Positions 1 to 6,328 of a stretch of 7,216 nt of DNA are shown in pieces (position 1 is the first letter of the stretch; every line of letters starts with the position of its first letter). The notes below the pieces were generated by a model. That model made no database searches, was not told the origin of the DNA, and saw only the letters and a list, made by a program, of their open reading frames with translations. Location: assembly GCA_027037705.1 (NCBI GenBank), contig JALVYZ010000356.1:1-7216 (forward strand). Reading direction: 5' to 3'. Origin of the DNA: a bacterium (GTDB taxonomy: Bacteria; DYJV01; JALVYZ01). The position numbers were made by a program, and so were the translations under genes.

Positions 1-2
1 TA

Positions 3-1205
3 ATAAAATCTTATGTTAATGTTCTTATGAAAACTAATTTTATTGATTATCTAATTTTAAAAAAAAATAGTAGAATTATATTTTCTAATAAAAAAAATAT
101 AAATACTTCTATAATAGAAATTACCGAAAATAAGGTTATTAAGATATTAAAAAAACCTGTAAGTTTAACTATAATTATGGGGTTAAATATAAATGATTTT
201 TATGTTAATTTTATAAAGGCTATTAAATTTTTAATATTGAATTATTTAATCTTTTGTTTATTATTTTCAATATTAATTTATTTAATTATTACTAAGTCAT
301 TTAAACCACTTAAAATTATAAATGATAAAATAATTAAATTAAAAGGCGGTAAATATGAGACAATAGAAAATGATAATTTTTATGAATTTACTCCAATAGT
401 TAAAACTTTTAACGAGTTAGTTGAAAGGTTAAAAGAAAAAGATGAAAAAATTAAAGAGCAATTAAAAGAAATTTCAACAAAAAATAAAGAATTAGAAGAA
501 AAATTAGTAGAAATTGTTACATTACAGGAAATGATAATAACAAGGGAAAAGCTGGCAAGTTTAGGAACTATTGTTGCAGGTGTTGCACATGAAATTAATA
601 ATCCTGTTTCTGCGATTAGAGGGCTTTGTGAATTAGAGACATTAAAAAATAAAGATAATAAAAGGTTGACTAAAATTTTTAATAAGATAATTTCTTATTG
701 TGATAGGATTTCATCAATTGTTAAGACATTAAAGGTTTATGGAAAGCCTACAAAAGAAGAGATTGAAGAAATAGAATTATCTGAGATCATAAATGATGCA
801 ATTGAGATGGAACAACATTCTAAAATTATAGGAAATATTAATATTAAAGGCAATTATAAAAATCAAAAAGTAAAAATATATGCTAAAAGAGATGAAATTC
901 TTCAGATTTTTATAAATTTATTAAATAATTCAGCAGAAGCTTTAAATGAAAAAGGAGATATAATAATCGACATAGAAGAGGATAGTGAATATATATATGT
1001 GCATTATAAAGATACAGGCCCTGGAATTCCTGAGAATATAAAAAATAGAATTTTTGAACCATTTTTTACAACAAAAGATAGAGATGGAACTGGTCTCGGG
1101 ATGTATATTGTTTATAAAATTATGGAAAAATATAATGGCAAAATAAAAATTAAGTCTTCCAATAATGGAGCATATTTTTTATTAATTTTTAAAAAAAGGA
1201 GATAA
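3..1205 (+). CDS. Sensor histidine kinase with HAMP domain (5'-partial)
   Basis: A membrane sensor kinase that autophosphorylates on histidine and passes the phosphate to a response regulator, most likely the one encoded just downstream. The reading frame is open to the window edge (eight codons before the ATG at 27, no stop), so the true start and probably a first membrane helix lie upstream. Residue numbers count from that ATG. Residues 1-65 look like the end of an extracytoplasmic sensor region. A membrane helix spans about 67-88, HAMP about 89-140, and a Lys/Glu-rich coiled coil runs to about 170. The H-box is AHEINNP with phospho-acceptor His188. The catalytic domain has an N-box with Asn297 and Asn300/301, G1 box DTGPGIP (329-335), F-box FEPFF (343-347) and G2 box GTGLGM (354-359), so it looks catalytically complete. 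The class is certain; the stimulus is unknown. Confidence 0.95.
   Translation: MKSYVNVLMKTNFIDYLILKKNSRIIFSNKKNINTSIIEITENKVIKILKKPVSLTIIMGLNINDFYVNFIKAIKFLILNYLIFCLLFSILIYLIITKSFKPLKIINDKIIKLKGGKYETIENDNFYEFTPIVKTFNELVERLKEKDEKIKEQLKEISTKNKELEEKLVEIVTLQEMIITREKLASLGTIVAGVAHEINNPVSAIRGLCELETLKNKDNKRLTKIFNKIISYCDRISSIVKTLKVYGKPTKEEIEEIELSEIINDAIEMEQHSKIIGNINIKGNYKNQKVKIYAKRDEILQIFINLLNNSAEALNEKGDIIIDIEEDSEYIYVHYKDTGPGIPENIKNRIFEPFFTTKDRDGTGLGMYIVYKIMEKYNGKIKIKSSNNGAYFLLIFKKRR
1195..1201 (+). promoter_or_regulatory. Ribosome binding site of the response regulator gene
   Basis: AAAGGAG lies 9 bases before the ATG at 1211 and overlaps the last codons of the histidine kinase gene. This supports translation of the two genes from one message and fixes the regulator's start. 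Confidence 0.75.
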
Positions 1206-1210
1206 ATTTT

Positions 1211-1570
1211 ATGAAGAAAGTTCTTATAATTGATGATGAGGAAGACATAAGAACTATTATTTCAGAATTTTGTAAAATTTTTGGAATTGATACAATTATT
1301 GCAGAAAATGGGAAAGAAGGGATTGAAAAATATAAACAAGAAAAAAGTGATCTAATATTTACTGATATTAAGATGCCTGATATGGATGGTTTTCAACTTG
1401 TCAAAAAAATAAGAGAACTTGATAGGAATGTCCCAATAGTGGTTTGTTCTGGATTTATTGATGAGATTAATAAGAAGAAAATTCTTGATTGTGGTGCAAA
1501 TTCCTATATAGAAAAGCCTTTCAAACTTCAGGACTTCAAAGACATTCTTCAACAATATTCAATTATTTAA
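1211..1570 (+). CDS. Stand-alone receiver-domain response regulator
   Basis: A 119-residue protein made only of a CheY-like receiver domain, the expected phosphate acceptor of the kinase encoded 5 bases upstream. The acidic pocket is Asp8/Asp9, the phospho-acceptor is Asp52 in FTDIKMPDMDG, the switch residue is Ser80 (in VVCSG), and the conserved lysine is Lys102 in EKPF. It ends after the last receiver helix, so there is no DNA-binding or enzymatic output domain. By analogy with CheY- and Spo0F-type proteins it should act through protein contact or phosphorelay rather than by binding promoters itself. The partner is not visible here. The start is supported by a good Shine-Dalgarno sequence. 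The 53-base gap to the next gene contains that gene's promoter. Confidence 0.95.
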   Translation: MKKVLIIDDEEDIRTIISEFCKIFGIDTIIAENGKEGIEKYKQEKSDLIFTDIKMPDMDGFQLVKKIRELDRNVPIVVCSGFIDEINKKKILDCGANSYIEKPFKLQDFKDILQQYSII

Positions 1571-1587
1571 AAAATTTTAAAAAAATA

Positions 1588-1616
1588 TTGACAGATTATT
1601 TTTTAATAATTATAAA
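1588..1616 (+). promoter_or_regulatory. Sigma-70-type promoter of the efflux operon
   Basis: A perfect -35 box TTGACA (1588-1593) and a -10 box TATAAA (1611-1616, five of six matches to TATAAT) are separated by exactly 17 bases. The run just upstream (1571-1587) is almost pure A/T and could serve as an UP element. Transcription would be expected to start about 6-8 bases after the -10 box, near 1622-1624, which is at the TetR start codon. The match is strong even allowing for the AT-rich background, because TTGACA contains G and C bases. Confidence 0.8.
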
Positions 1617-1617
1617 A

Positions 1618-1635
1618 TGACTGATGAGTCAGTCA
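1618..1635 (+). promoter_or_regulatory. Palindromic operator, probable TetR autoregulatory site
   Basis: TGACTGA (1618-1624), a 4-base spacer TGAG, then TCAGTCA (1629-1635): a perfect 7-bp inverted repeat, 18 bp overall. It begins two bases after the -10 box, covers the predicted transcription start and includes the start codon and next codons of the TetR gene. Size, symmetry and position fit the operators of TetR-family dimers. Bound repressor would block RNA polymerase directly. Binding by the adjacent protein is inferred, not shown. Confidence 0.75.
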
Positions 1636-2157
1636 GAGACAACAAAAAATAAATTAATTGAATCAGCTATAAAAATTTTTGCTCAAAAAGGTTATTGGAA
1701 AACTAAAGTTTCTGATATTGTCAAAGATGCAGGACATGCACAGGGGACCTTTTATCTATATTTTAAAAATAAACAAGATTGTTTAAAAAAAATTTTATTG
1801 ATTCTACATGAAGAAACAATTAATAAAATAAATTTTATGGTTCAGGAGAATAAGTCTCTTTTGGAAATAGTAATTTTTTTTATAAATCGTGTTTTTGAAT
1901 TTAAAGAAATAACAAAAGTTTTTTTATTTGAAGCTTTAAGTAGTGGTGATGAATTTAAAATTTTATATTTTGAGTTTAAAAAAAATTTTAGAAATATTTT
2001 TACAAAATTTATTAATTCTACTGAATTGATTACAATAGTGATGGGTGTGGTTAGAGAAATAATTGAACATGATATTTTATATGAACAAAAAGCTAAAAAT
2101 GAAGTTATAGAAAAAATAGATAAAATTTTTAAAATATTAAATTTAAAAGAGGTATAA
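1624..2157 (+). CDS. TetR/AcrR-family transcriptional repressor
   Basis: A 177-residue regulator of the TetR family, probably the local repressor of the efflux operon it heads. The N-terminal helix-turn-helix domain occupies about residues 8-55, with the family pattern ESAIKIFAQKGY (13-24), then VSDIVKDAG (29-37) and recognition-helix region GTFYLYFKNK (41-50). Residues from about 60 to the end are helical, divergent, and would form the ligand-binding and dimer domain. The ligand cannot be read from sequence; by context it is likely a pump substrate. The ATG at 1624 gives the usual short lead-in to the first helix. There is no Shine-Dalgarno sequence before it, and the predicted transcript begins at or within two bases of it, so the gene may be translated from a leaderless message. 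Its stop codon directly abuts the next start codon. Confidence 0.93.
   Translation: MSQSETTKNKLIESAIKIFAQKGYWKTKVSDIVKDAGHAQGTFYLYFKNKQDCLKKILLILHEETINKINFMVQENKSLLEIVIFFINRVFEFKEITKVFLFEALSSGDEFKILYFEFKKNFRNIFTKFINSTELITIVMGVVREIIEHDILYEQKAKNEVIEKIDKIFKILNLKEV
2145..2152 (+). promoter_or_regulatory. Ribosome binding site of the TolC-type gene
   Basis: AAAAGAGG, inside the last codons of the TetR gene, lies 5 bases before the ATG at 2158. It indicates translation of the channel gene from the shared operon message. Confidence 0.65.
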
Positions 2158-3444
2158 ATGAAACAGAAAATTTTAATTTTAATAATATCCTTTTTACTAA
2201 TACCTGAATTAATATTTTCATTAACATTAGATGAAGCTATAAAAATAGCCTTGAAAAATAATTTTGAAATTCAATATCAAAAACATATTGTAAATTCCTC
2301 TAAAATAAAATTAAAATCAGCTGAAGCTCTAAAGAAGCCTTCTTTTTCAGTAGAATCATCTTTTACACAGTTAGATGATAGTAAAAAAGTTAAATTTGAC
2401 ACACCTATAGGCTCTCAAAGTTTTAAAATTTCAGAAAAAAATTATTTTGATATTACAACAGGTATTAAATGGAATGTTTATACTGGAGGATTGATTTCTG
2501 AAAATATAAATGTTGCTAAATTAGATATAGAATCAAATAAACAGAGTTTATTAGAAAAAAAACTTGATATTATATATAAAACAAAAATTGCATATTTAAA
2601 TATTTTAATTTTAAAATCTTATGAAAAAATTGCTTTAAAACATTTTGAATCTTTAAATTCTCATTTAAATGATGTTAAAAATTTTTATAATCAAGGTCTT
2701 GTGCCATATGTTGATATCTTACAAACAGAAGTTAAACTTAAAGAGAGTGAACAATTATTAACTAAAATAAGGAATAATATTAAAGTAGCAAAAACAAATC
2801 TTGCAATTCTTCTTGGATATCCTCCAGACAAACAATTTTCAGTTAATAATATTAATTTTGATATAAAAAAACAGATAGATTTGCACAAGCTTTACAATTT
2901 AGCCTCTAAAAATAGGCCAATACTTAAAAAGATAGATGCTGAAATTGGGAAATTAAGTCATTTAATAGAAGCTACAAAATCTGGATATAAACCAAAACTT
3001 TATCTTTTTGGAGGATATAAATGGTCAGATATTGATGATGAGGTAAATGATAAAGGAAATCTTTTTATTCAGGCAGGATTAAAGTTTAATTTGGACTGGG
3101 ATAAAACTTTTCAGGATGTAAACTCTCTAAAAGAAAAATTAATTTCATTAAAATTTACAAAAAAAGATTTAAATTCAAAAATTTTATTACAAGTAAAAAA
3201 ATCTTACGAAGAATATTTAACTGCAATTAAAAATCTTGATGTATCATTAAGTGCTGTAAAAACTGCAGAAGAATATTTTAGAATTATAAAGTTAAAATAT
3301 AAAGAAGGATTGTCTGATAATACAGATGTTTTAGATGCAGAGGCAATGTTAACAAAAGCCAAAATGGAAGAAAAAAGTAATTATTATAATGTAATTGCAA
3401 GAATTTTTGCAATTGAGAGAGCTGTTGGAGGAAAATATGAATAA
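2158..3444 (+). CDS. TolC-family outer membrane efflux channel
   Basis: A 428-residue outer-membrane channel, expected to trimerise into a barrel-plus-tunnel exit duct for the pump encoded downstream. Residues 1-21 form a signal peptide (Lys at 2 and 4, hydrophobic core, probable cut after IFS). There is no lipobox cysteine, unlike OprM-type relatives. The mature protein starts with LTLDEAIKIALKNN, the typical opening of the first OEP repeat. Two OEP repeats follow. The first has its beta-strand region about 61-111 (WNVYTGG) and helical part to about 222 (QGLVPYVDILQTE, LLGYPP). The second has strands about 278-314 and helices to the end (YKEGLSDNTDVLDAEA, 381-396). Length is within the family range. 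It follows the TetR gene without a gap and overlaps the next gene by 8 bases. TolC-family membership is clear; strict orthology to E. coli TolC is not claimed. Confidence 0.93.
   Translation: MKQKILILIISFLLIPELIFSLTLDEAIKIALKNNFEIQYQKHIVNSSKIKLKSAEALKKPSFSVESSFTQLDDSKKVKFDTPIGSQSFKISEKNYFDITTGIKWNVYTGGLISENINVAKLDIESNKQSLLEKKLDIIYKTKIAYLNILILKSYEKIALKHFESLNSHLNDVKNFYNQGLVPYVDILQTEVKLKESEQLLTKIRNNIKVAKTNLAILLGYPPDKQFSVNNINFDIKKQIDLHKLYNLASKNRPILKKIDAEIGKLSHLIEATKSGYKPKLYLFGGYKWSDIDDEVNDKGNLFIQAGLKFNLDWDKTFQDVNSLKEKLISLKFTKKDLNSKILLQVKKSYEEYLTAIKNLDVSLSAVKTAEEYFRIIKLKYKEGLSDNTDVLDAEAMLTKAKMEEKSNYYNVIARIFAIERAVGGKYE
3427..3431 (+). promoter_or_regulatory. emrA: Ribosome binding site fixing the EmrA-like start
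   Basis: GGAGG lies 5 bases before the ATG at 3437. An in-frame ATG exists at 3395, but it has no such motif, would overlap the TolC-type gene by 50 bases and would add 14 residues ahead of the membrane anchor. The start at 3437 is therefore preferred. Confidence 0.8.
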
Positions 3445-4570
3445 AAAAAGGAAAATTGCAGTTGTTATTTTAGTTATAATTTTTATAGCATTTATTATTG
3501 CCGCATATAAATATATAAAATTTACAAAAGAATATGCAACAACAGATGCTGTATTTATAAGAACAGATAGGATAACAAATGTGAGTTTTAAAAGAATTAA
3601 AGGTAAAATAATAAAAATGAACTTTAAAGAAGGAGATTTTGTTAAAAAAGGTGATTTATTAGCACAAATAGATCCTATTGACTATAAAATTCATTTAAAT
3701 GAAGTGTTAAAAAAGATAGATTCATTAAAAAGCAGGAAAGAAAGTCTTGAAATTAAAAAAGAAAAAATTGCTTCACAATTAAAAATAAAAGAACACAATG
3801 CATTAAAAACTATAGAAATGTTAAAAGAAAAAGTAAAAGCACTTGATTATAAAATTGCAGAAATTAATACAAATATTGAACAATTGAATAGAGATTACAA
3901 TAGATACAAGAATCTTTATTTAAAAAAAGCAGTTTCAAAAAGAAGTTATGAAGAAATAGAGACAAAATTAAACTCCTTGATAAATAGTAAAAAATCATTG
4001 GTATATGAAAAAAAAGCTTTATTAAAAAAAATAGATATTGCCAAAGGTGATTTAAAATTAATAAAAAAAGAATTTTTAACTGTTAAAGAACTTGAAAAGT
4101 CTATAAATGAGGTAAATAACAATATAAAAGCTCTTAATGAAAAAGCAATGGATATTAATAACTCAATTAAATATTGTAATCTTTATGCTCCATTTGATGC
4201 TAAAATTGGGAAAAAGTATGCTGAAGTGGGAATGAATGTTAAAAGTGGTCAGCCAATATACTCACTCGTGGATTTAAATGCCTTATATGTTGAAGTCTTG
4301 TTAGAAGAGAATAAATTAGAGGGAGTAAAACCAGGATGTAAAGCTTTTTTTAAAGTAGATGCATATCCAGATGAGGAATTTGAAGGAGAAGTTGAAAGAA
4401 TATATCCAGCCTCTGCAGCAACTTATGCCTTAGTCCCAAGAGATATTTCTGCTGGAGAATTTACAAAAGTAGCTCAAAGGATAATAATCAGAGTAAAAAT
4501 AACAAAAGGTGATAAATCTATATTAATCCCAGGGATGGGAGGAGAGATAAGGATAAGGAGGGAAATGTAG
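3437..4570 (+). CDS. emrA: EmrA/HlyD-family membrane fusion protein
   Basis: A 377-residue periplasmic adaptor linking the MFS pump to the TolC-type channel. A short basic N-terminus is followed by one membrane helix (about 7-24), so it is inner-membrane anchored with the bulk in the periplasm. The ATTDA motif (34-38) opens the barrel-sandwich region. The first lipoyl-like half is about 45-82 and the second about 246-282 (LYAPFDAKIG). Between them a Lys/Glu-rich coiled-coil hairpin covers about 83-245. At its tip Arg156, Leu160 and Ser167 match the R-x3-L-x6-S pattern known in AcrA-like adaptors for contact with TolC. The C-terminal beta-barrel carries ASAATYALVP and FTKVAQR (325-348), characteristic of EmrA rather than AcrA. 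Its start overlaps the TolC-type gene by 8 bases, suggesting translational coupling. Confidence 0.93.
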   Translation: MNKKRKIAVVILVIIFIAFIIAAYKYIKFTKEYATTDAVFIRTDRITNVSFKRIKGKIIKMNFKEGDFVKKGDLLAQIDPIDYKIHLNEVLKKIDSLKSRKESLEIKKEKIASQLKIKEHNALKTIEMLKEKVKALDYKIAEINTNIEQLNRDYNRYKNLYLKKAVSKRSYEEIETKLNSLINSKKSLVYEKKALLKKIDIAKGDLKLIKKEFLTVKELEKSINEVNNNIKALNEKAMDINNSIKYCNLYAPFDAKIGKKYAEVGMNVKSGQPIYSLVDLNALYVEVLLEENKLEGVKPGCKAFFKVDAYPDEEFEGEVERIYPASAATYALVPRDISAGEFTKVAQRIIIRVKITKGDKSILIPGMGGEIRIRREM

Positions 4571-4573
4571 TCT

Positions 4574-4592
4574 GGAGTCGGGAGTCGGGAGT
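4574..4592 (+). repeat. Tandem 7-bp repeat, GGAGTCG unit
   Basis: Two exact copies of GGAGTCG and a partial third (GGAGT), beginning 3 bases after the emrA-like stop codon. It is much richer in G and C than anything nearby. It is the first of three short repeat blocks filling the 183-base gap between the emrA-like and emrB-like genes. Confidence 0.85.
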
Positions 4593-4600
4593 TGTTTAAT

Positions 4601-4624
4601 AGTGAATAGTGAACAGTGAATAGT
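4601..4624 (+). repeat. Tandem 7-bp repeat, AGTGAAT/C unit
   Basis: AGTGAAT, AGTGAAC, AGTGAAT and a partial AGT, each copy 7 bases long. The period equals that of the preceding block, though the phase is shifted and the unit differs. The bases from 4625 to 4663 are AT-rich with no clear repeat, gene, promoter or terminator. Confidence 0.85.
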
Positions 4625-4663
4625 TAAAAATTAAGGTAAAAACCGAAATTTAAATTATTGTTT

Positions 4664-4753
4664 AACGAACCACGAACAACGAACAATGAATAACAACAAA
4701 TTACTCAATAACAACGAATAACAATTAATTACAATAAATAACAATAAATAACT
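4664..4753 (+). repeat. Degenerate 7-bp repeat tract, AAYGAAY-type units
   Basis: Clear units are AACGAAC (4664), CACGAAC (4671), AACGAAC (4678), AATGAAT (4685) and AACGAAT (4713), all in one 7-base register with decayed units between. That register also matches the AGTGAAT block (4664 minus 4601 is 63, nine units). From 4731 the tract becomes two copies of the 10-mer ACAATAAATA and runs to the emrB-like start codon. I see no gene, Shine-Dalgarno sequence or hairpin in it. Confidence 0.75.
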
Positions 4754-6328
4754 ATGTCAAATATTCCAATTTACAAACAGATTGATGGTGTTTCAAGATT
4801 ATTAATTACATTCATTGTAATGACTGGTACTTTTATGGCAATTCTTGATACCACCATTGTAGATGTTGTTATTCCTAAGATGATGAGTCCTTTGAAAACA
4901 GACTTATATGGTGTGCAATGGGTTATTACAGCTTATATGGCTGCAGCTGCAACTGGATTATTATTAATTGAATCTTTGATAAATGTTTTTGGTTTAAAAA
5001 ACCTATTTCTAATAGGTGTTGCTCTTTTTACAACTGCGAGTGCATTCTGTGGAGTTGCTCAAGATTTGACTCAGATGATTATTTCAAGATGTGCTCAAGG
5101 TTTTGGAGAAGCTTTTATAGTTGCTACTGCGCAGACAATTGTTTTTTCTATTTTCCCTCCAGAAAAAAAAGGAATTGCAATGGGAATTTATGGAACAGGT
5201 GTTAGTTTTGCCCCAGCAATTGGACCAACATTAGGTGGATATTTAACTGAATATTTTAATTGGAGATGGGTATTTTATGTTAATTTACCAGTTGGTTTAC
5301 TGGTTGTCCCACTCGGGATGCTTATAATCCCAAAAATTTTTAAACATAAAGGGAAATTACAATTTAATTTTATAAGTTATACACTTTTTGCAGGATTTAC
5401 AATTCCTTTATTGATTATGCTCTCTAAAGGACAACAAAAAGGATGGTTTCAATCATCTTACATAATTACTCTATTGTTTATTTCAGCTGGTTCATTGATA
5501 TTATTTGCAATTTCTGAAATTATGTCTAAATTGAAATTAATTGACTATAAGATATTTAAAATTAAAGAATATTCAGTTGCAATGATAGTTTATTTTTTAA
5601 CGCTTGGATTTTCAATATATCAAATATTTTATCTCCTTCCTTTATATTATGAAAATTTAAAAGGCTATACAACTTTACAAGCAGGTCTTCATATGCTTTC
5701 ATTTGCAATATTTATTTGTATAACTTCAATTATTGCAGGAATTTTTTCAGATAAATATGGGGAGAAAAATGTTTTACTTGTAAATGCAATAATCTATATT
5801 ATTACATCAGTTTTTTTAATTCCAAAATTAAATTATTATACTCCATCAATAAAAACAATTATTTTAACAATACCTCTTGGTTTTGCACTTGGAAGTTTTT
5901 TTGCCCCAATTACAACACTTGCGATGAGAAATCTTGGAGATAAAACCCAATTGGGAGTAAGTTTATTACAGTATATTAGGTTTATGGGAGGTTCTTTTGG
6001 GACTGCCCTTGCAACAAATACATTACAATCAAAAATTGCAGAACATTATGAAGGTATTTCAACAATGCAAAACTATTTTCATATATCAATTTATTTGCAT
6101 AGAATAAAACAAAAACTATCTATTTTAATGACAGAACCCCTTGCTGAAATTAAATCAAAGATTTTGTTATTAAAAGTTCAAACTTTGATGAGTGGCTCGT
6201 ACGCTTTTCAGGACACATTTAGACACGCAGGTTATTTTGGAATTTTTGGATTATCATTTTTAATCTTATTGTTTATTCCTTTCAAGAATAATTCCAGCAA
6301 AAAACAGAATAATCTGAATCAATTTTAA
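4754..6328 (+). CDS. emrB: EmrB/QacA-family (DHA2) MFS multidrug efflux pump
   Basis: A 524-residue inner-membrane drug:proton antiporter of the 14-helix DHA2 family, the motor of the tripartite pump. The first helix carries LDTTIVDVVIP (31-41), the family's motif D1, with Asp32. Motif B is RCAQGFGEA (112-120) with Arg112. Motif C, the antiporter signature, is GVSFAPAIGPTLGG (149-162), followed by WRWVFYVNLPVG (170-181). Motif A between helices 2 and 3 is degenerate (IESLINVFGLKN), but a good copy, AGIFSDKYGEK (328-338), lies in the second half. A long extracytoplasmic loop (about 425-490) precedes the last helix (about 492-510), then a short polar tail rich in Asn, Lys, Ser and Gln. The ATG at 4754 is the first after an in-frame stop at 4745 and gives a normal N-terminus, but no Shine-Dalgarno sequence precedes it. 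Confidence 0.94.
   Translation: MSNIPIYKQIDGVSRLLITFIVMTGTFMAILDTTIVDVVIPKMMSPLKTDLYGVQWVITAYMAAAATGLLLIESLINVFGLKNLFLIGVALFTTASAFCGVAQDLTQMIISRCAQGFGEAFIVATAQTIVFSIFPPEKKGIAMGIYGTGVSFAPAIGPTLGGYLTEYFNWRWVFYVNLPVGLLVVPLGMLIIPKIFKHKGKLQFNFISYTLFAGFTIPLLIMLSKGQQKGWFQSSYIITLLFISAGSLILFAISEIMSKLKLIDYKIFKIKEYSVAMIVYFLTLGFSIYQIFYLLPLYYENLKGYTTLQAGLHMLSFAIFICITSIIAGIFSDKYGEKNVLLVNAIIYIITSVFLIPKLNYYTPSIKTIILTIPLGFALGSFFAPITTLAMRNLGDKTQLGVSLLQYIRFMGGSFGTALATNTLQSKIAEHYEGISTMQNYFHISIYLHRIKQKLSILMTEPLAEIKSKILLLKVQTLMSGSYAFQDTFRHAGYFGIFGLSFLILLFIPFKNNSSKKQNNLNQF

Noticed and set aside
1352-1555. Minus-strand open frame of 67 codons inside the response regulator gene.
   Set aside because: It is antisense to a clear receiver domain, has no family resemblance and no ribosome site; a coding shadow.
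1617-1652. An 11-codon reading frame starting at the ATG at 1617, overlapping the TetR start in another frame, as a possible leader peptide.
   Set aside because: The predicted transcript starts at about 1622-1624, after this ATG, and there is no ribosome site; it is most likely chance.
2691-2888. Minus-strand open frame of 65 codons inside the TolC-type gene.
   Set aside because: It is antisense to a conserved OEP repeat with no independent support; a coding shadow.
3395-3436. Upstream ATG at 3395 as the start of the EmrA-like protein.
   Set aside because: It has no ribosome site, would overlap the TolC-type gene by 50 bases and adds residues atypical for an adaptor N-terminus; the ATG at 3437 has GGAGG at good spacing.
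4571-4753. CRISPR array or repeat-spacer structure in the emrA-emrB gap.
   Set aside because: Units are only 7 bases with no spacers of constant length and no palindromic repeat; it is a degenerate tandem repeat.
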